NCBI GenBank assembly: GCA_035527715.1
Contig: DATKZY010000276.1
Location: forward strand, 1 to 13,304
Length of the DNA stretch: 13,304 nt
Direction of reading: 5' to 3'
Source: DSUN01 sp035527715
GTDB taxonomy: Bacteria; Planctomycetota; PUPC01; DSUN01
Under the pieces are notes generated by a model. The model was not told where the DNA came from. It searched no databases and saw nothing but the letters and a program-made list of their open reading frames with translations. Made by a program: the position numbers and the translations under genes. Below are positions 1 through 7,333 of the stretch, piece after piece (the first letter of the stretch is position 1; every line of letters begins with the position of its first letter).

Positions 1-352
1 CGACTGCGCGCGGCGCTACGGCGGCACCGACTCGGTCGAGGGCGACCTGTGCAAGCTCGCCGAGCTCGGCGGCCGGGCCCCCATGGTCACCCTCGGCGAC
101 CAGGGCTGCGCTTGGCTCGAACACGGCCAGGTGCGACGCCTGCCCGCCTTCCGGGTCGAGGTGGTGGACACCACGGGCTGCGGCGACGTGTTCCACGGCG
201 CCTTCACCTTCGGCCTCGCGCAGGGCTGGGACGTGGCGCGCAACGCCCGCTTCGCGTCGGCCACGGCGGCCCTGAAGTGCCGCGCCTTGGGCGGTCGCAC
301 CGGCATCCCCACATATGGCGAGGTGGCCGCCTTCCTCGAGCGACAGGACTGA
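1..352 (+). CDS. PfkB-family sugar kinase, C-terminal part (5' end outside window)
   Basis: About 116 residues of an open frame that starts before the window; the first whole codon is at base 2 and the stop is TGA 350-352. The fragment carries the second PfkB signature, DTTGCGDVFHGAF, at about residues 56-68 of the fragment. In this family the Asp of the GAGD motif (here GCGD) is the catalytic base and the Gly-rich turn forms the anion hole. The preceding segment, MVTLGDQGCAW, matches the strand before the nucleotide site of ribokinase/fructokinase-like enzymes. The expected role is ATP-dependent phosphorylation of a sugar or nucleoside in the cytoplasm. The substrate cannot be told because the N-terminal half with the sugar-binding lid is missing. 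The next gene lies 75 bases downstream with its own promoter-like sequence, so the two need not be one transcript. Confidence 0.88.
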   Translation, partial: DCARRYGGTDSVEGDLCKLAELGGRAPMVTLGDQGCAWLEHGQVRRLPAFRVEVVDTTGCGDVFHGAFTFGLAQGWDVARNARFASATAALKCRALGGRTGIPTYGEVAAFLERQD

Positions 353-365
353 GCGCCTCGGGCAG

Positions 366-394
366 TTGCGCGCGCCGCCGCGACCCGGTACACT
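366..394 (+). promoter_or_regulatory. Sigma70-like promoter with overlapping palindrome, upstream of the kinase-like gene
   Basis: TTGCGC at 366-371 and TACACT at 389-394 are separated by 17 bases. The match to the -35/-10 consensus is partial (3/6 and 4/6), but the spacing is ideal. The -10 box lies inside the perfect 11-base palindrome GTACACTGTAC (388-398), which could be an operator or chance. The start codon is at 428. Confidence 0.45.
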
Positions 395-427
395 GTACGC
401 TGCGGGGGGTGGAACTGGGAAGCGACA

Positions 428-3400
428 ATGGCCGGAGTGGAGTTGAGGCCGACGGATGCATTCCCGTGCGTGCGCTGCGGCGCGCCGTGCGCGGTGACGC
501 GCGCCGGCGACCTCCTGATCGCCATCTGCCCCGCGGGCGACCCGCGCTACGTGCTCACCGTGCAGGCCCCGGGCGACTCGGTGACGGTGCAGGCGGAGGA
601 CGCGCTGGTCGGGCAGACGCTGGGCCCCTGCCGCCTGGTGGCGCGGGCCGGCTTCGAGGGGGGGCTGCCCATCTACCAGGGGCTCGACGCCGCACTCAAC
701 CAGTCGCGCACCGTGCGGGTCCTCACCGGCGCGGCAGCCCGCGACCGCACGCTATGGCACGCGTTCGTCCGCACGGGCAAGCTCGCGGCCGCGGCCCGCC
801 ACGCGGCGCTCGCCAACGTCACGCACCTGGCGCGCTTCGAGGGCGGGCTCTTCACGATCGCCCCAGCCCTGGAGGGCCAGACGTTCCTGCAAGCCGTCGA
901 GGGGGCGGGGCGCCTGGCCCTCCCGGACGCCGTGCGCATCGTCCGCCGCCTCGCGGAGGCCATTGCGGCACTCCACGAGCGCGGCATCATCCACCGCAAC
1001 GTCGGCCCCCACTCCGTCTTCGTCCTCCCGAACGGCGAGCCGATGCTGCGCAACTTCGCGTTCGCCATCGGCCCCGAGTCGCCCCTGGAGCCGAAGGAGG
1101 TCGTCGGCCAGCCGGGCTTCCTGGCCCCCGAGCAGGTCGCGGGGAACGCGCTGGGTGGTCCGGCCGACCTGTACTCGCTCGGCGCGCTGCTGTACCTGGC
1201 GCTGGTGGGGCGCCCCCCGTTCCCGGGGGCCACCGCCCCCGACGCCATCCGCAGCCAGCTCGCCGGCCCCGCCGCCGCGCGCGAGGCCCTCACGTCGTGC
1301 GCGCCGCCGGAGCTCGTGGACCTGCTGATGCGCCTGTTGGCCTCGGCCCCCGGCGCTCGGCCCGCCCACGCCCGAGGGCTTATTGATGCGTTGGCCAAGC
1401 CCGCCGTCTTGTCGCCGCGGGGCCGGTCGGCCGGCTCGGGCCTGCATCTTGACGAAGCCACGATTGCGCTGGCCAAGCCGGCGCCTCTCCCGGCGAAGCG
1501 GCCCCGGCCCGCTGCCCAGCCGCGGGCGAGGCAGGAGGCCCCGGCTGCCGCCCAGGACGACATCTTCGCCCTGGCAACCGATGAGCCCGTGGAGGAGAAC
1601 GAGCGCCGGCGGCTGCTCCCCTCCCTCGAGATCGGGCCTCGGCCCGACGAGAAGCCTGCTGCACCGGCCCCGGCGCTCCGGCGGCCCGCCGCACGGCCCG
1701 CACCCGCGGCCCGGACGAGCCGCCCTGGGCCGCCGGCCGACGAACTCGTCCTCCAGGCCGAGGAACCGCCGGGCGGCTCCTCGGGCGATGGCGCGGCGGT
1801 CCCCATCCCCGAGTCCGAGCCCACCCGCGGCCTGCTGACCCCGCGGGCAATGCTGCTGGCCGGCGTGGCTGCCGCCGCCCTCGGCATCTTCCTGGTCACG
1901 CGCTTCGTCTCCTGTGGCTCCGAGCCGGACTCCACGGCCGTTGCAGACAAGGGGGGGCGCCCGGCCCGGCCGGGCAAGAGGGCCCTCACCGATGCCGAGA
2001 AGGCGAATGCCGACGTGGAGCGTGAGTTCGCCAGGATTGGGGCCCTGGCCAGGAAGGGCCCCAAGGAGGCCGAAGAGGTCGTCAAGCTCTGCGAGGCATT
2101 CCTCCAGCAATACAGCACGAGCGGGCACGCCGGCACCGTGACGAAGATCCGCGACGACGCCCTCGCGCTCCAGCGGGAGAGGGACGCGGATACCGACTAC
2201 CGCGCCCTCCAGCCCCTCCTGCGCGACAGCAAGGCGGCCTACACGCGACGCGTCGAGGCGCTCGACGCCTTCCTGAAGAAGCACGCGGGAGCCAAGGCTG
2301 CCGCACTGGGCCAGAAGCAGCGCGAGCAGATCGTCACCGCGCAGGAGGGCGCCGCCGAGCGGGCCGCCGCGCTCCAGAAGACCAACATCGAGAAGCACCT
2401 GAAGGCCGAGGCATACGGCCCGATCCTCGACCTCCTGACGGGTGTGGCCCAGACCTACGAGGGGACGAAGGCCGGCGCCACCGCTGCCGCGCAGGCGGTC
2501 GAGCTGCGCCAGAAGCTCGCGGGCGAGTTCAAGGAGGCGATGGCTGCCGCCGAGCAACGGGTCCGCCGCGCCGCCTTCAGCGACGCGATCGCCCGCCTCG
2601 ACGCGCCGCTGAACCGCTGGCAGCTCGAGGACGTGCGCAGGCAGGCCGACGACTTCGTGGCATCGCTGCGGCAGCGCCGGGGCAAGGTGGTCCAGGGCTA
2701 CGGGGCCTTCCTGTCCGGCTTCGACGACCTCGCCGGCGAGTGGAAGCTCGAGGACGCGCACGCCGCGGCCACCGAAGCCGCCGCGAAGGCGGACGACCCC
2801 GTGCTCCGCGAGCTTCTCGAGGCCAAGGCCAGCGAGACAGCCGTCCTCCTGCGCGCGCGCGACCGTATCACGGCAGGAGCCAAGGCCGAACAGACCAAGG
2901 CCGAACAGGCCAAGGCCGCCGGAGGCGACGGCAAGATCTGGCTCCAGCGCAGCTCCGGCGCCCGGCTGAAGGCCATCATTGACGACCCGTCCCCCGCCGG
3001 CCTCAACGCCGACATGCTCGGCTACAAGGGCCGCGTGGGCTGGGGCGAGATGCACGTGGACCAGTTGCTCCTCTTCGGGCGCGCCGCGCCGGGCCAGGCC
3101 GCCGCGGCCGACCACTTGGCCCTGGGCCTCGTCGCCCTGCGCGCGGGCGACATGGAGGCCGCCTTCGAGGAGTTCACCAAGGCCGGCGAGCTGGAGCCGG
3201 GCGCGCTCGATGCCGCGGTCGCGTTCCTCCGCCACCACGCGCAGGGCTTCGTCCGGCTGCCCGGCGGCCGGTTCCTCGCGGGCCCGCGCAAGGAAGCGGC
3301 GGCCCTGGACGACTTCCTGCTCGGGCGCGGCGAGGTCACCAACGCCGAGTTCGCCTTCTTCGCCCAAGTCACAAAGGCCGCGCTCCCGCCCGACTGGAAG

Positions 3401-3853
3401 GTGGGGCTCGACAACCACCCCGTGGCCAACATCACGTGGCAGCAGGCCGACGCCTACGCCCTGTGGCTGGACATGCGGCTGCCGACGGACCTGGAGTGGG
3501 AGCGCGCTGTCCGCGGCACCGAGGGCCGCCTGTACCCCTGGGGCGACACGTTCGAGGCGGGCCGTGTGAATCTGGCCCGCGCCGGCGCCAAGGGCCCCCT
3601 CGCGCCCTCTGCCCTGCTGCCGGCCTATCGCCACCCGCGGCGCGACGACTTCCCCTTCTACCACCTGTGCGGCAACGTGCGGGAGTGGACGGGCTCCCCC
3701 GTCCTCGACGCCCGAGGGGCCGTGGCCAGCTACCGCGTCGTCGGCGGCTCGGCGGCCGACCCCGAAGCCGCGGCCGCGGCCCACGCACGGCTGACGCGCA
3801 AGGCCGACCTGCGCGACCCGTACACCGGCTTTCGCCTCGCCTGGCCGCGGTAG
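428..3853 (+). CDS. Membrane-anchored Ser/Thr pseudokinase fused to an extracytoplasmic SUMF1-like domain
   Basis: This is a protein of 1141 residues. The start ATG 428 follows GGGAAG (417-422). A Cys-rich CxxC segment (C14, C17) opens the protein, then a protein-kinase-like fold spans about 65-325. The fold is recognisable (LHERGIIHRNVGPHSV, GFLAPEQ, ADLYSLGALLYLALVGRPPF), but three catalytic positions are changed: the VAIK Lys is R97, the HRD Asp is N191 and the DFG Asp is N209. A Pro/Ala-rich linker (about 330-470) leads to one membrane helix (about 475-496). Outside, about 430 residues of mostly helical, Lys/Ala/Glu-rich sequence precede a SUMF1/FGE-sulfatase-like domain (about 938-1140) with RLPTDLEWERAVRG, GNVREWT (from 1082) and GFRLA. 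The C-terminal part lacks the Cys pair used by true formylglycine-generating enzymes. I infer a signalling or scaffold protein that reads an outside cue without phosphotransfer. It is not in an obvious operon. Confidence 0.88.
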   Translation: MAGVELRPTDAFPCVRCGAPCAVTRAGDLLIAICPAGDPRYVLTVQAPGDSVTVQAEDALVGQTLGPCRLVARAGFEGGLPIYQGLDAALNQSRTVRVLTGAAARDRTLWHAFVRTGKLAAAARHAALANVTHLARFEGGLFTIAPALEGQTFLQAVEGAGRLALPDAVRIVRRLAEAIAALHERGIIHRNVGPHSVFVLPNGEPMLRNFAFAIGPESPLEPKEVVGQPGFLAPEQVAGNALGGPADLYSLGALLYLALVGRPPFPGATAPDAIRSQLAGPAAAREALTSCAPPELVDLLMRLLASAPGARPAHARGLIDALAKPAVLSPRGRSAGSGLHLDEATIALAKPAPLPAKRPRPAAQPRARQEAPAAAQDDIFALATDEPVEENERRRLLPSLEIGPRPDEKPAAPAPALRRPAARPAPAARTSRPGPPADELVLQAEEPPGGSSGDGAAVPIPESEPTRGLLTPRAMLLAGVAAAALGIFLVTRFVSCGSEPDSTAVADKGGRPARPGKRALTDAEKANADVEREFARIGALARKGPKEAEEVVKLCEAFLQQYSTSGHAGTVTKIRDDALALQRERDADTDYRALQPLLRDSKAAYTRRVEALDAFLKKHAGAKAAALGQKQREQIVTAQEGAAERAAALQKTNIEKHLKAEAYGPILDLLTGVAQTYEGTKAGATAAAQAVELRQKLAGEFKEAMAAAEQRVRRAAFSDAIARLDAPLNRWQLEDVRRQADDFVASLRQRRGKVVQGYGAFLSGFDDLAGEWKLEDAHAAATEAAAKADDPVLRELLEAKASETAVLLRARDRITAGAKAEQTKAEQAKAAGGDGKIWLQRSSGARLKAIIDDPSPAGLNADMLGYKGRVGWGEMHVDQLLLFGRAAPGQAAAADHLALGLVALRAGDMEAAFEEFTKAGELEPGALDAAVAFLRHHAQGFVRLPGGRFLAGPRKEAAALDDFLLGRGEVTNAEFAFFAQVTKAALPPDWKVGLDNHPVANITWQQADAYALWLDMRLPTDLEWERAVRGTEGRLYPWGDTFEAGRVNLARAGAKGPLAPSALLPAYRHPRRDDFPFYHLCGNVREWTGSPVLDARGAVASYRVVGGSAADPEAAAAAHARLTRKADLRDPYTGFRLAWPR
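2880..2919 (+). repeat. Short in-frame tandem repeat, 15-base unit
   Basis: Two near-identical 15-base units (2880-2894 and 2895-2909, differing only at the last base) are followed by a partial third. They encode KAEQT-KAEQA-KAAG in the periplasmic helical region of the kinase-like protein. The reading frame is kept, so this looks like replication slippage tolerated in a low-complexity helix. Confidence 0.7.
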
Positions 3854-3875
3854 CCCACAGGGCGGGCCACGGCAT

Positions 3876-3903
3876 CCCGGATTCCAGATCCCGGTTTCCA
3901 GAT
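3876..3903. repeat. Tandem 14-bp duplication between convergent genes
   Basis: CCCGGATTCCAGAT (3876-3889) is followed directly by CCCGGTTTCCAGAT (3890-3903), with one mismatch. It fills much of the 67-base gap between two convergent stop codons. A 10-base palindrome GCCCGCGGGC follows at 3905-3914. No clear intrinsic terminator with a T-run is visible on either strand. Confidence 0.75.
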
Positions 3904-3920
3904 TGCCCGCGGGCGCGGCC

Positions 3921-5066
3921 TCAAACGGTCTTGAGCAGCTCGGCCAGGTGCTTCATCCGCTTGCCGACGGGGACGTGTCGCGGACACTTCTCGGTGCATT
4001 TCCCGCAGGCGTGGCACTTCGCGGCGTCCAGCTTCCCCTGTTCGCGGAGGCGCTCGATCTGCTCGTCGCCCGCGGGCAGGCCGAAGATCTGGCTGAGCTG
4101 GTACGTGCTCATGAGCTGGTAGATCGGCAGCTCGAAGGGGCAGGTGTTGTCGCAGTAGCGGCACCCCGTGCAGAGGGCCTCGCCCTTCGTGAAGTCCTGG
4201 AACGCCCGCACGAAGCGCTCGCACTGGCCGGGCGTCAGCCCGGCCCGGTCGGTGGCGATGGCCGTGTTCTCCTCGAGGTGCCCGAGGTCGTTCATGCCGC
4301 TCAGCACGGTGGCGATGGCCGGGTTGCTGTAGAGGAAGCGGAAGGCGATCTCCTGCACCGGCATGCGCCGCAGCTCGACCAGCGCGTCGTCGAAGGCGCT
4401 CGAGTGCCCCACCAGGATGCCGCCGTAGAGCGGCCCCATGATCGCCACGCCGATCTGGTGGTCGTGGGCGTAGCCGATCGCCTCCTCCACGTAGCGGTTC
4501 GTGAAGTTGTAGTAGACCGTGATGAAGCGGAAGTCGGGCACGCGCCCAAGCCACTGGATGATGTCGTCGGGGCCGCCGTGGCTGGTGAAGCCCAAGTGGC
4601 GCACGAGGCCCTGTTCCCGGGCCTCGCGCAGCGCCAGCAGCGGGCTGTCCTTCCCCCCGCACGCCGCCTCGAAGTGCGCCGCCTGGCTCATGTCCCAGAA
4701 CTGGTAGAAGTCGAAGTAGCTTACCCCGGCGCGCCGCAGCGACGTCTCGATGCACTTCCACATCTGGTCGCGGGTGTGGATGCCCAGGCACCGGTCCACC
4801 CGCGCCTCGCCCTTGCGCGGCTGCGCCTTGGCCGAGATCACCAGCTTCGAGCGATCGAGGCCCCGAATCGCCGCCCCCACCCACGCCTCCGCATTCTCGT
4901 CCGGGCCCTTATACGAATACCCCGCCCCGATGTCTATGTAGTTCAGCCCCAGCTTCACCGCACGGCGAATGACCTCGACCGCGTTCTCGCGTCCCTTGAA
5001 CCGCATCGTCCCGATGCCCAGCACGGAGACGTGGGCGCCGGTGTTCCCCACTGGCCGATACTGCAT
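3921..5066 (-). CDS. Aldo/keto reductase with C-terminal 2x[4Fe-4S] ferredoxin domain
   Basis: This is a protein of 381 residues. The start ATG (5064-5066) is preceded by GAGGAG seven bases away (5074-5079). The N-terminal part, about 1-290, is an aldo/keto reductase barrel. It has the Asp and Tyr of the active site in YIDIGAGYSYKGP (D45, Y50) and the Lys in VISAKAQ (K80). The position normally held by the catalytic His is W124, in DFYQFW. The C-terminal part has two CX2CX2CX3CP clusters: C299-P310 (CTGCRYCDNTCP) and C351-P362 (CHACGKCTEKCP), each expected to bind one [4Fe-4S] cluster. This layout fits the iron-sulfur aldo/keto reductase group (COG1453-like), cytoplasmic and NAD(P)H-linked, with possible electron transfer through the clusters. 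The substrate is unknown. The gene shares a 267-base divergent control region with an epimerase-like gene. Confidence 0.93.
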   Translation of the reverse strand: MQYRPVGNTGAHVSVLGIGTMRFKGRENAVEVIRRAVKLGLNYIDIGAGYSYKGPDENAEAWVGAAIRGLDRSKLVISAKAQPRKGEARVDRCLGIHTRDQMWKCIETSLRRAGVSYFDFYQFWDMSQAAHFEAACGGKDSPLLALREAREQGLVRHLGFTSHGGPDDIIQWLGRVPDFRFITVYYNFTNRYVEEAIGYAHDHQIGVAIMGPLYGGILVGHSSAFDDALVELRRMPVQEIAFRFLYSNPAIATVLSGMNDLGHLEENTAIATDRAGLTPGQCERFVRAFQDFTKGEALCTGCRYCDNTCPFELPIYQLMSTYQLSQIFGLPAGDEQIERLREQGKLDAAKCHACGKCTEKCPRHVPVGKRMKHLAELLKTV

Positions 5067-5115
5067 CAGGTGCTCCTCACGCGCTGCCGATTCCCGCCGG
5101 GCACACGCGCGCCAC

Positions 5116-5144
5116 ATTCTACACAGGCGGCCCCGGCGAGGCAA
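5116..5144 (-). promoter_or_regulatory. Sigma70-like promoter for the aldo/keto reductase gene
   Basis: Read on the minus strand, TTGCCT (5139-5144) and TAGAAT (5116-5121) are separated by 17 bases. The -10 box matches the consensus at 5 of 6 positions and the -35 at 4 of 6. Transcription would start near 5109, giving a leader of about 43 bases. Confidence 0.55.
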
Positions 5145-5157
5145 ACGCGGCTCGCGC

Positions 5158-5185
5158 TTGACAACCCGTCGTCGCCGGCTATAGT
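5158..5185 (+). promoter_or_regulatory. Strong sigma70-like promoter for the epimerase-like gene
   Basis: TTGACA (5158-5163), a perfect -35, and TATAGT (5180-5185), 5 of 6, are 16 bases apart. Transcription would start near 5192, leaving a leader of about 140 bases before the ATG at 5334. The -35 box is 13 bases from the -35 box of the opposite promoter, so one regulator could affect both. Confidence 0.65.
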
Positions 5186-5227
5186 GGCCCATCAACTTCT
5201 CGCGGCGTCCTGCTCCTGCGAGCGCGG

Positions 5228-5298
5228 AAAAGACACCCGCTGTCTTTTGTGCGAAGCACCCGCAGGGCCGTGGACGGCAAGAGACAGCGGGTGTCTTT
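5228..5298. repeat. Nested inverted repeat (REP-like) in the epimerase leader
   Basis: The 17-base arm 5229-5245 is the exact reverse complement of 5282-5298, with a 36-base gap. Each arm also folds on itself: AAAAGACA (5228-5235) pairs with TGTCTTTT (5241-5248) around CCCGC, and AGACA (5282-5286) pairs with TGTCT (5292-5296) around GCGGG. A small hairpin GTGC-GAA-GCAC (5249-5259) sits between them. This could be a dispersed palindromic repeat unit or an RNA leader with alternative folds; other genomic copies would show which. Confidence 0.7.
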
Positions 5299-5333
5299 CC
5301 CGCTGGCTCCTGCGTGGGGGGAAAGGAGAGCGA

Positions 5334-6044
5334 ATGAGGATCCTTCTGCTCGGCGGCTCCGGCTACGTCGGCACCATGGTCATCCCCTACCTCAAGACCG
5401 AGCACACACTCCGCGTCCTCGACCTCACGCCGCCGAAGGACGCCGCCGTGGAATACGTCCAGGGCTCCGTGGCCGACCTGGCAGCCGTCCGCCAGGCTCT
5501 CGTGGGGATGGACGCCGTCGTCTACATGACCATGGCTCGGACGGCGGAGGGCAAGTACGAAGTCCGCGACCTCGACGCCAACTACGACCTCCACGTGAAG
5601 CACCTGCACCGCGTGCTGCTGGCCGCGGCCGAGGCCGGGATCGGCCGCGCCGTCTATGCCAGCTCGATGTCCGTCTACGCCTACCGCCCCCACGGCTTCT
5701 CCGAGGGCGACGACACGCCGCCCGACGCCGCCGACCTCTACGGCTTCACCAAGCGCCTCGGCGAGATCGTCTGCGAGTACTTCGCCCGCGTCCGCGGCAT
5801 GGTCATCGTCTCCCTGCGCCTCAACAACCCGATGCCGCTGGAGGACTGGCAGCAGGCGGCCCGGGCCGGCCGCCTCGTCGCCCAGACCGCTGCCCCCGAC
5901 GTGGCGAGCGCCATCGCCCTGTCCCTCACCGCCCCGATCGCCGGCGCCCACGCCGTCAACGTCGCGGGCGACTACGAGGGCCGACGCGTCCGCTGCACCC
6001 GCGCCCGCGACCTCCTCGGCTGGGAGCCCCGCGCGCGGCCCTAG
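5334..6044 (+). CDS. Short NAD-dependent epimerase/dehydratase (extended SDR-like)
   Basis: This is a protein of 236 residues. The ATG at 5334-5336 is chosen because AAAGGAG (5322-5328) lies five bases upstream and the product then begins with the nucleotide-binding strand MRILLLGGSGYVG. The Rossmann motif GxxGxxG is G7-G13, and D30 ends the second strand, as in NAD-binding members. The catalytic set is S110/S111 (YASSMSVY), Y136 and K140 (YGFTK). The likely reaction is oxidation/reduction or epimerisation of a sugar or sugar nucleotide in the cytoplasm. The protein is shorter than the usual extended SDR of around 300 residues or more: after the NLR-type segment (SLRLNNPMPLEDW), the substrate-binding C-terminal part is reduced and ends with the common DLLGWEPR motif. 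The gene ends 11 bases before the convergent MFS stop. Confidence 0.88.
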   Translation: MRILLLGGSGYVGTMVIPYLKTEHTLRVLDLTPPKDAAVEYVQGSVADLAAVRQALVGMDAVVYMTMARTAEGKYEVRDLDANYDLHVKHLHRVLLAAAEAGIGRAVYASSMSVYAYRPHGFSEGDDTPPDAADLYGFTKRLGEIVCEYFARVRGMVIVSLRLNNPMPLEDWQQAARAGRLVAQTAAPDVASAIALSLTAPIAGAHAVNVAGDYEGRRVRCTRARDLLGWEPRARP

Positions 6045-6055
6045 GCCCCCGGCGC

Positions 6056-7321
6056 TCACGATCTGCCTTTGCCGGTGGAGAGGAGCAGGAGCAGGAGCAC
6101 GGCGGCCCCGCCGGCCAGGTAGGCGCCGATGCTGAAGGCGGCCGCGGGGCCGATGCTCCCCCACAGCACGCCGAACACCAGGCTGGCGGGCAGCGCCGCC
6201 AGGCCCACCGCACCGTGGTAGATCCCGTAGGCCGTGCCGCGAAGCTCGCCGGGCACGAAGTCGGCCACCAGCGCCTTCTCCGCACCCTCCGTCATCCCGT
6301 AGTAGAAGCCGTAGACGGCGATCAGCGCCCAGAACTGCCACTGCTCGGCCACGAACGCCATGCCGAAGTACACGAGCGCGTAGACGAGCCACCCCGTGAT
6401 GATCACCGGCCGCCGGCCCAACTTGTCCGACAGGAAGCCGCCGGGGAAGCTGAACACCGCCTTCGACACGTGCAGCGCCACCCACAACCCGATGAGCCCG
6501 GGCAGGCTCAGCCCGAACTTCGTGCGGCCGTAGAACACGAGGAACAGATCCGAGCTGTTGCCCAGCGCGAACAGCGTCACCACGCCCACGAAGGCGTAGA
6601 AGCGGCGGGGGAGCCTCGCGCGCGGGCCGGCCTCGCCCTTCGCCGGGGCCTTCGGCGCGATCTCTTTCACCCTGCCCACCAGCGACACCATCGCGGCGAC
6701 GCCGGGGAGGATGGCGAGAACGAAGAGCCAGCGCAGCGCGTGCATCTCCTCAGGCGTCGCCCGCTGGGTGGACTCCTTCCACAGGCCGTAGCCGAGGAAG
6801 GCGTAGAGGACGGCCACGGCCACGACCGGCCCCAGGATCGCCCCCGTGTGGTCCATCGCCCGGTGGAAGCTAAAGGCGATGCCGCGGTAGTCCTTGCCCA
6901 CCGAATCGCTGATCAGCGCGTCGCGGGGCGCCGTGCGGATGCCCTTGCCCACGCGGTCGAGGAACCGCAGCGTCACCACGTGCCAGCCGGCGAAGCACGC
7001 CGCCATCAGGGGGCGCACAACCGACGAGATGCCGTAGCCGAGCACGGCCAGGGCCTTCCGCTTCCCCACCGCATCGCTGATCCGACCCGAGAACAGCTTC
7101 AGCAGGCTCGCCGTCGCCTCCGCGACCCCCTCCATCAGGCCCACGTAGATCGCCACCCAGCCCGGACTCACCAGCCCCGAGAAGAACACGGGCAGCAGCG
7201 GGTAGATCATCTCGCTGGAGAAATCGGTGAACAGGCTCACCAGGCCCATCATCAGCACGTTGCCGCGCACCGCGGCCCGCCAGCCGGCTGCCTTCGCCGG
7301 CGCCTCGCTTGCGCTGCTCAT
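6056..7321 (-). CDS. MFS permease
   Basis: This is a protein of 421 residues with about twelve hydrophobic helices, the usual size for a major facilitator superfamily secondary transporter in the inner membrane. The loop after helix 2 carries a motif-A-like GRISDAVGKRK (79-89). A conserved DRVGKGIRTAPRDALI segment (122-137) follows the fourth helix, and the middle loop (about 205-220) is charged. The last helix contains a run of six Leu near the C-terminus. The start ATG 7319-7321 is preceded by GAGGGG (7330-7335), which overlaps the stop codon of the beta-helix gene 12 bases upstream, so the two are probably co-transcribed and coupled. The substrate is not predictable from the sequence; the neighbour suggests a small sugar or oligosaccharide product, but drug or metabolite efflux is equally possible. 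Confidence 0.9.
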   Translation of the reverse strand: MSSASEAPAKAAGWRAAVRGNVLMMGLVSLFTDFSSEMIYPLLPVFFSGLVSPGWVAIYVGLMEGVAEATASLLKLFSGRISDAVGKRKALAVLGYGISSVVRPLMAACFAGWHVVTLRFLDRVGKGIRTAPRDALISDSVGKDYRGIAFSFHRAMDHTGAILGPVVAVAVLYAFLGYGLWKESTQRATPEEMHALRWLFVLAILPGVAAMVSLVGRVKEIAPKAPAKGEAGPRARLPRRFYAFVGVVTLFALGNSSDLFLVFYGRTKFGLSLPGLIGLWVALHVSKAVFSFPGGFLSDKLGRRPVIITGWLVYALVYFGMAFVAEQWQFWALIAVYGFYYGMTEGAEKALVADFVPGELRGTAYGIYHGAVGLAALPASLVFGVLWGSIGPAAAFSIGAYLAGGAAVLLLLLLSTGKGRS

Positions 7322-7333
7322 AGCCTTAACCCC

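Noticed and set aside
752..3784. Very long open frame antisense to the pseudokinase gene
   Set aside because: Its translation is Gly/Arg/Leu-rich without domain motifs and mirrors the GC-rich codon use of the sense gene, which has clear kinase-fold and SUMF1 motifs.
5228..5252. Left hairpin as a stand-alone intrinsic terminator
   Set aside because: The T-run is part of the stem and the stem has only three GC pairs. It lies in a leader, not after a gene, so a terminator call alone is not justified.
5067..6485. N-terminal extension of the aldo/keto reductase
   Set aside because: The extended part is low-complexity and antisense to the epimerase. The ATG at 5066 has a good ribosome binding site and starts at the normal barrel N-terminus.
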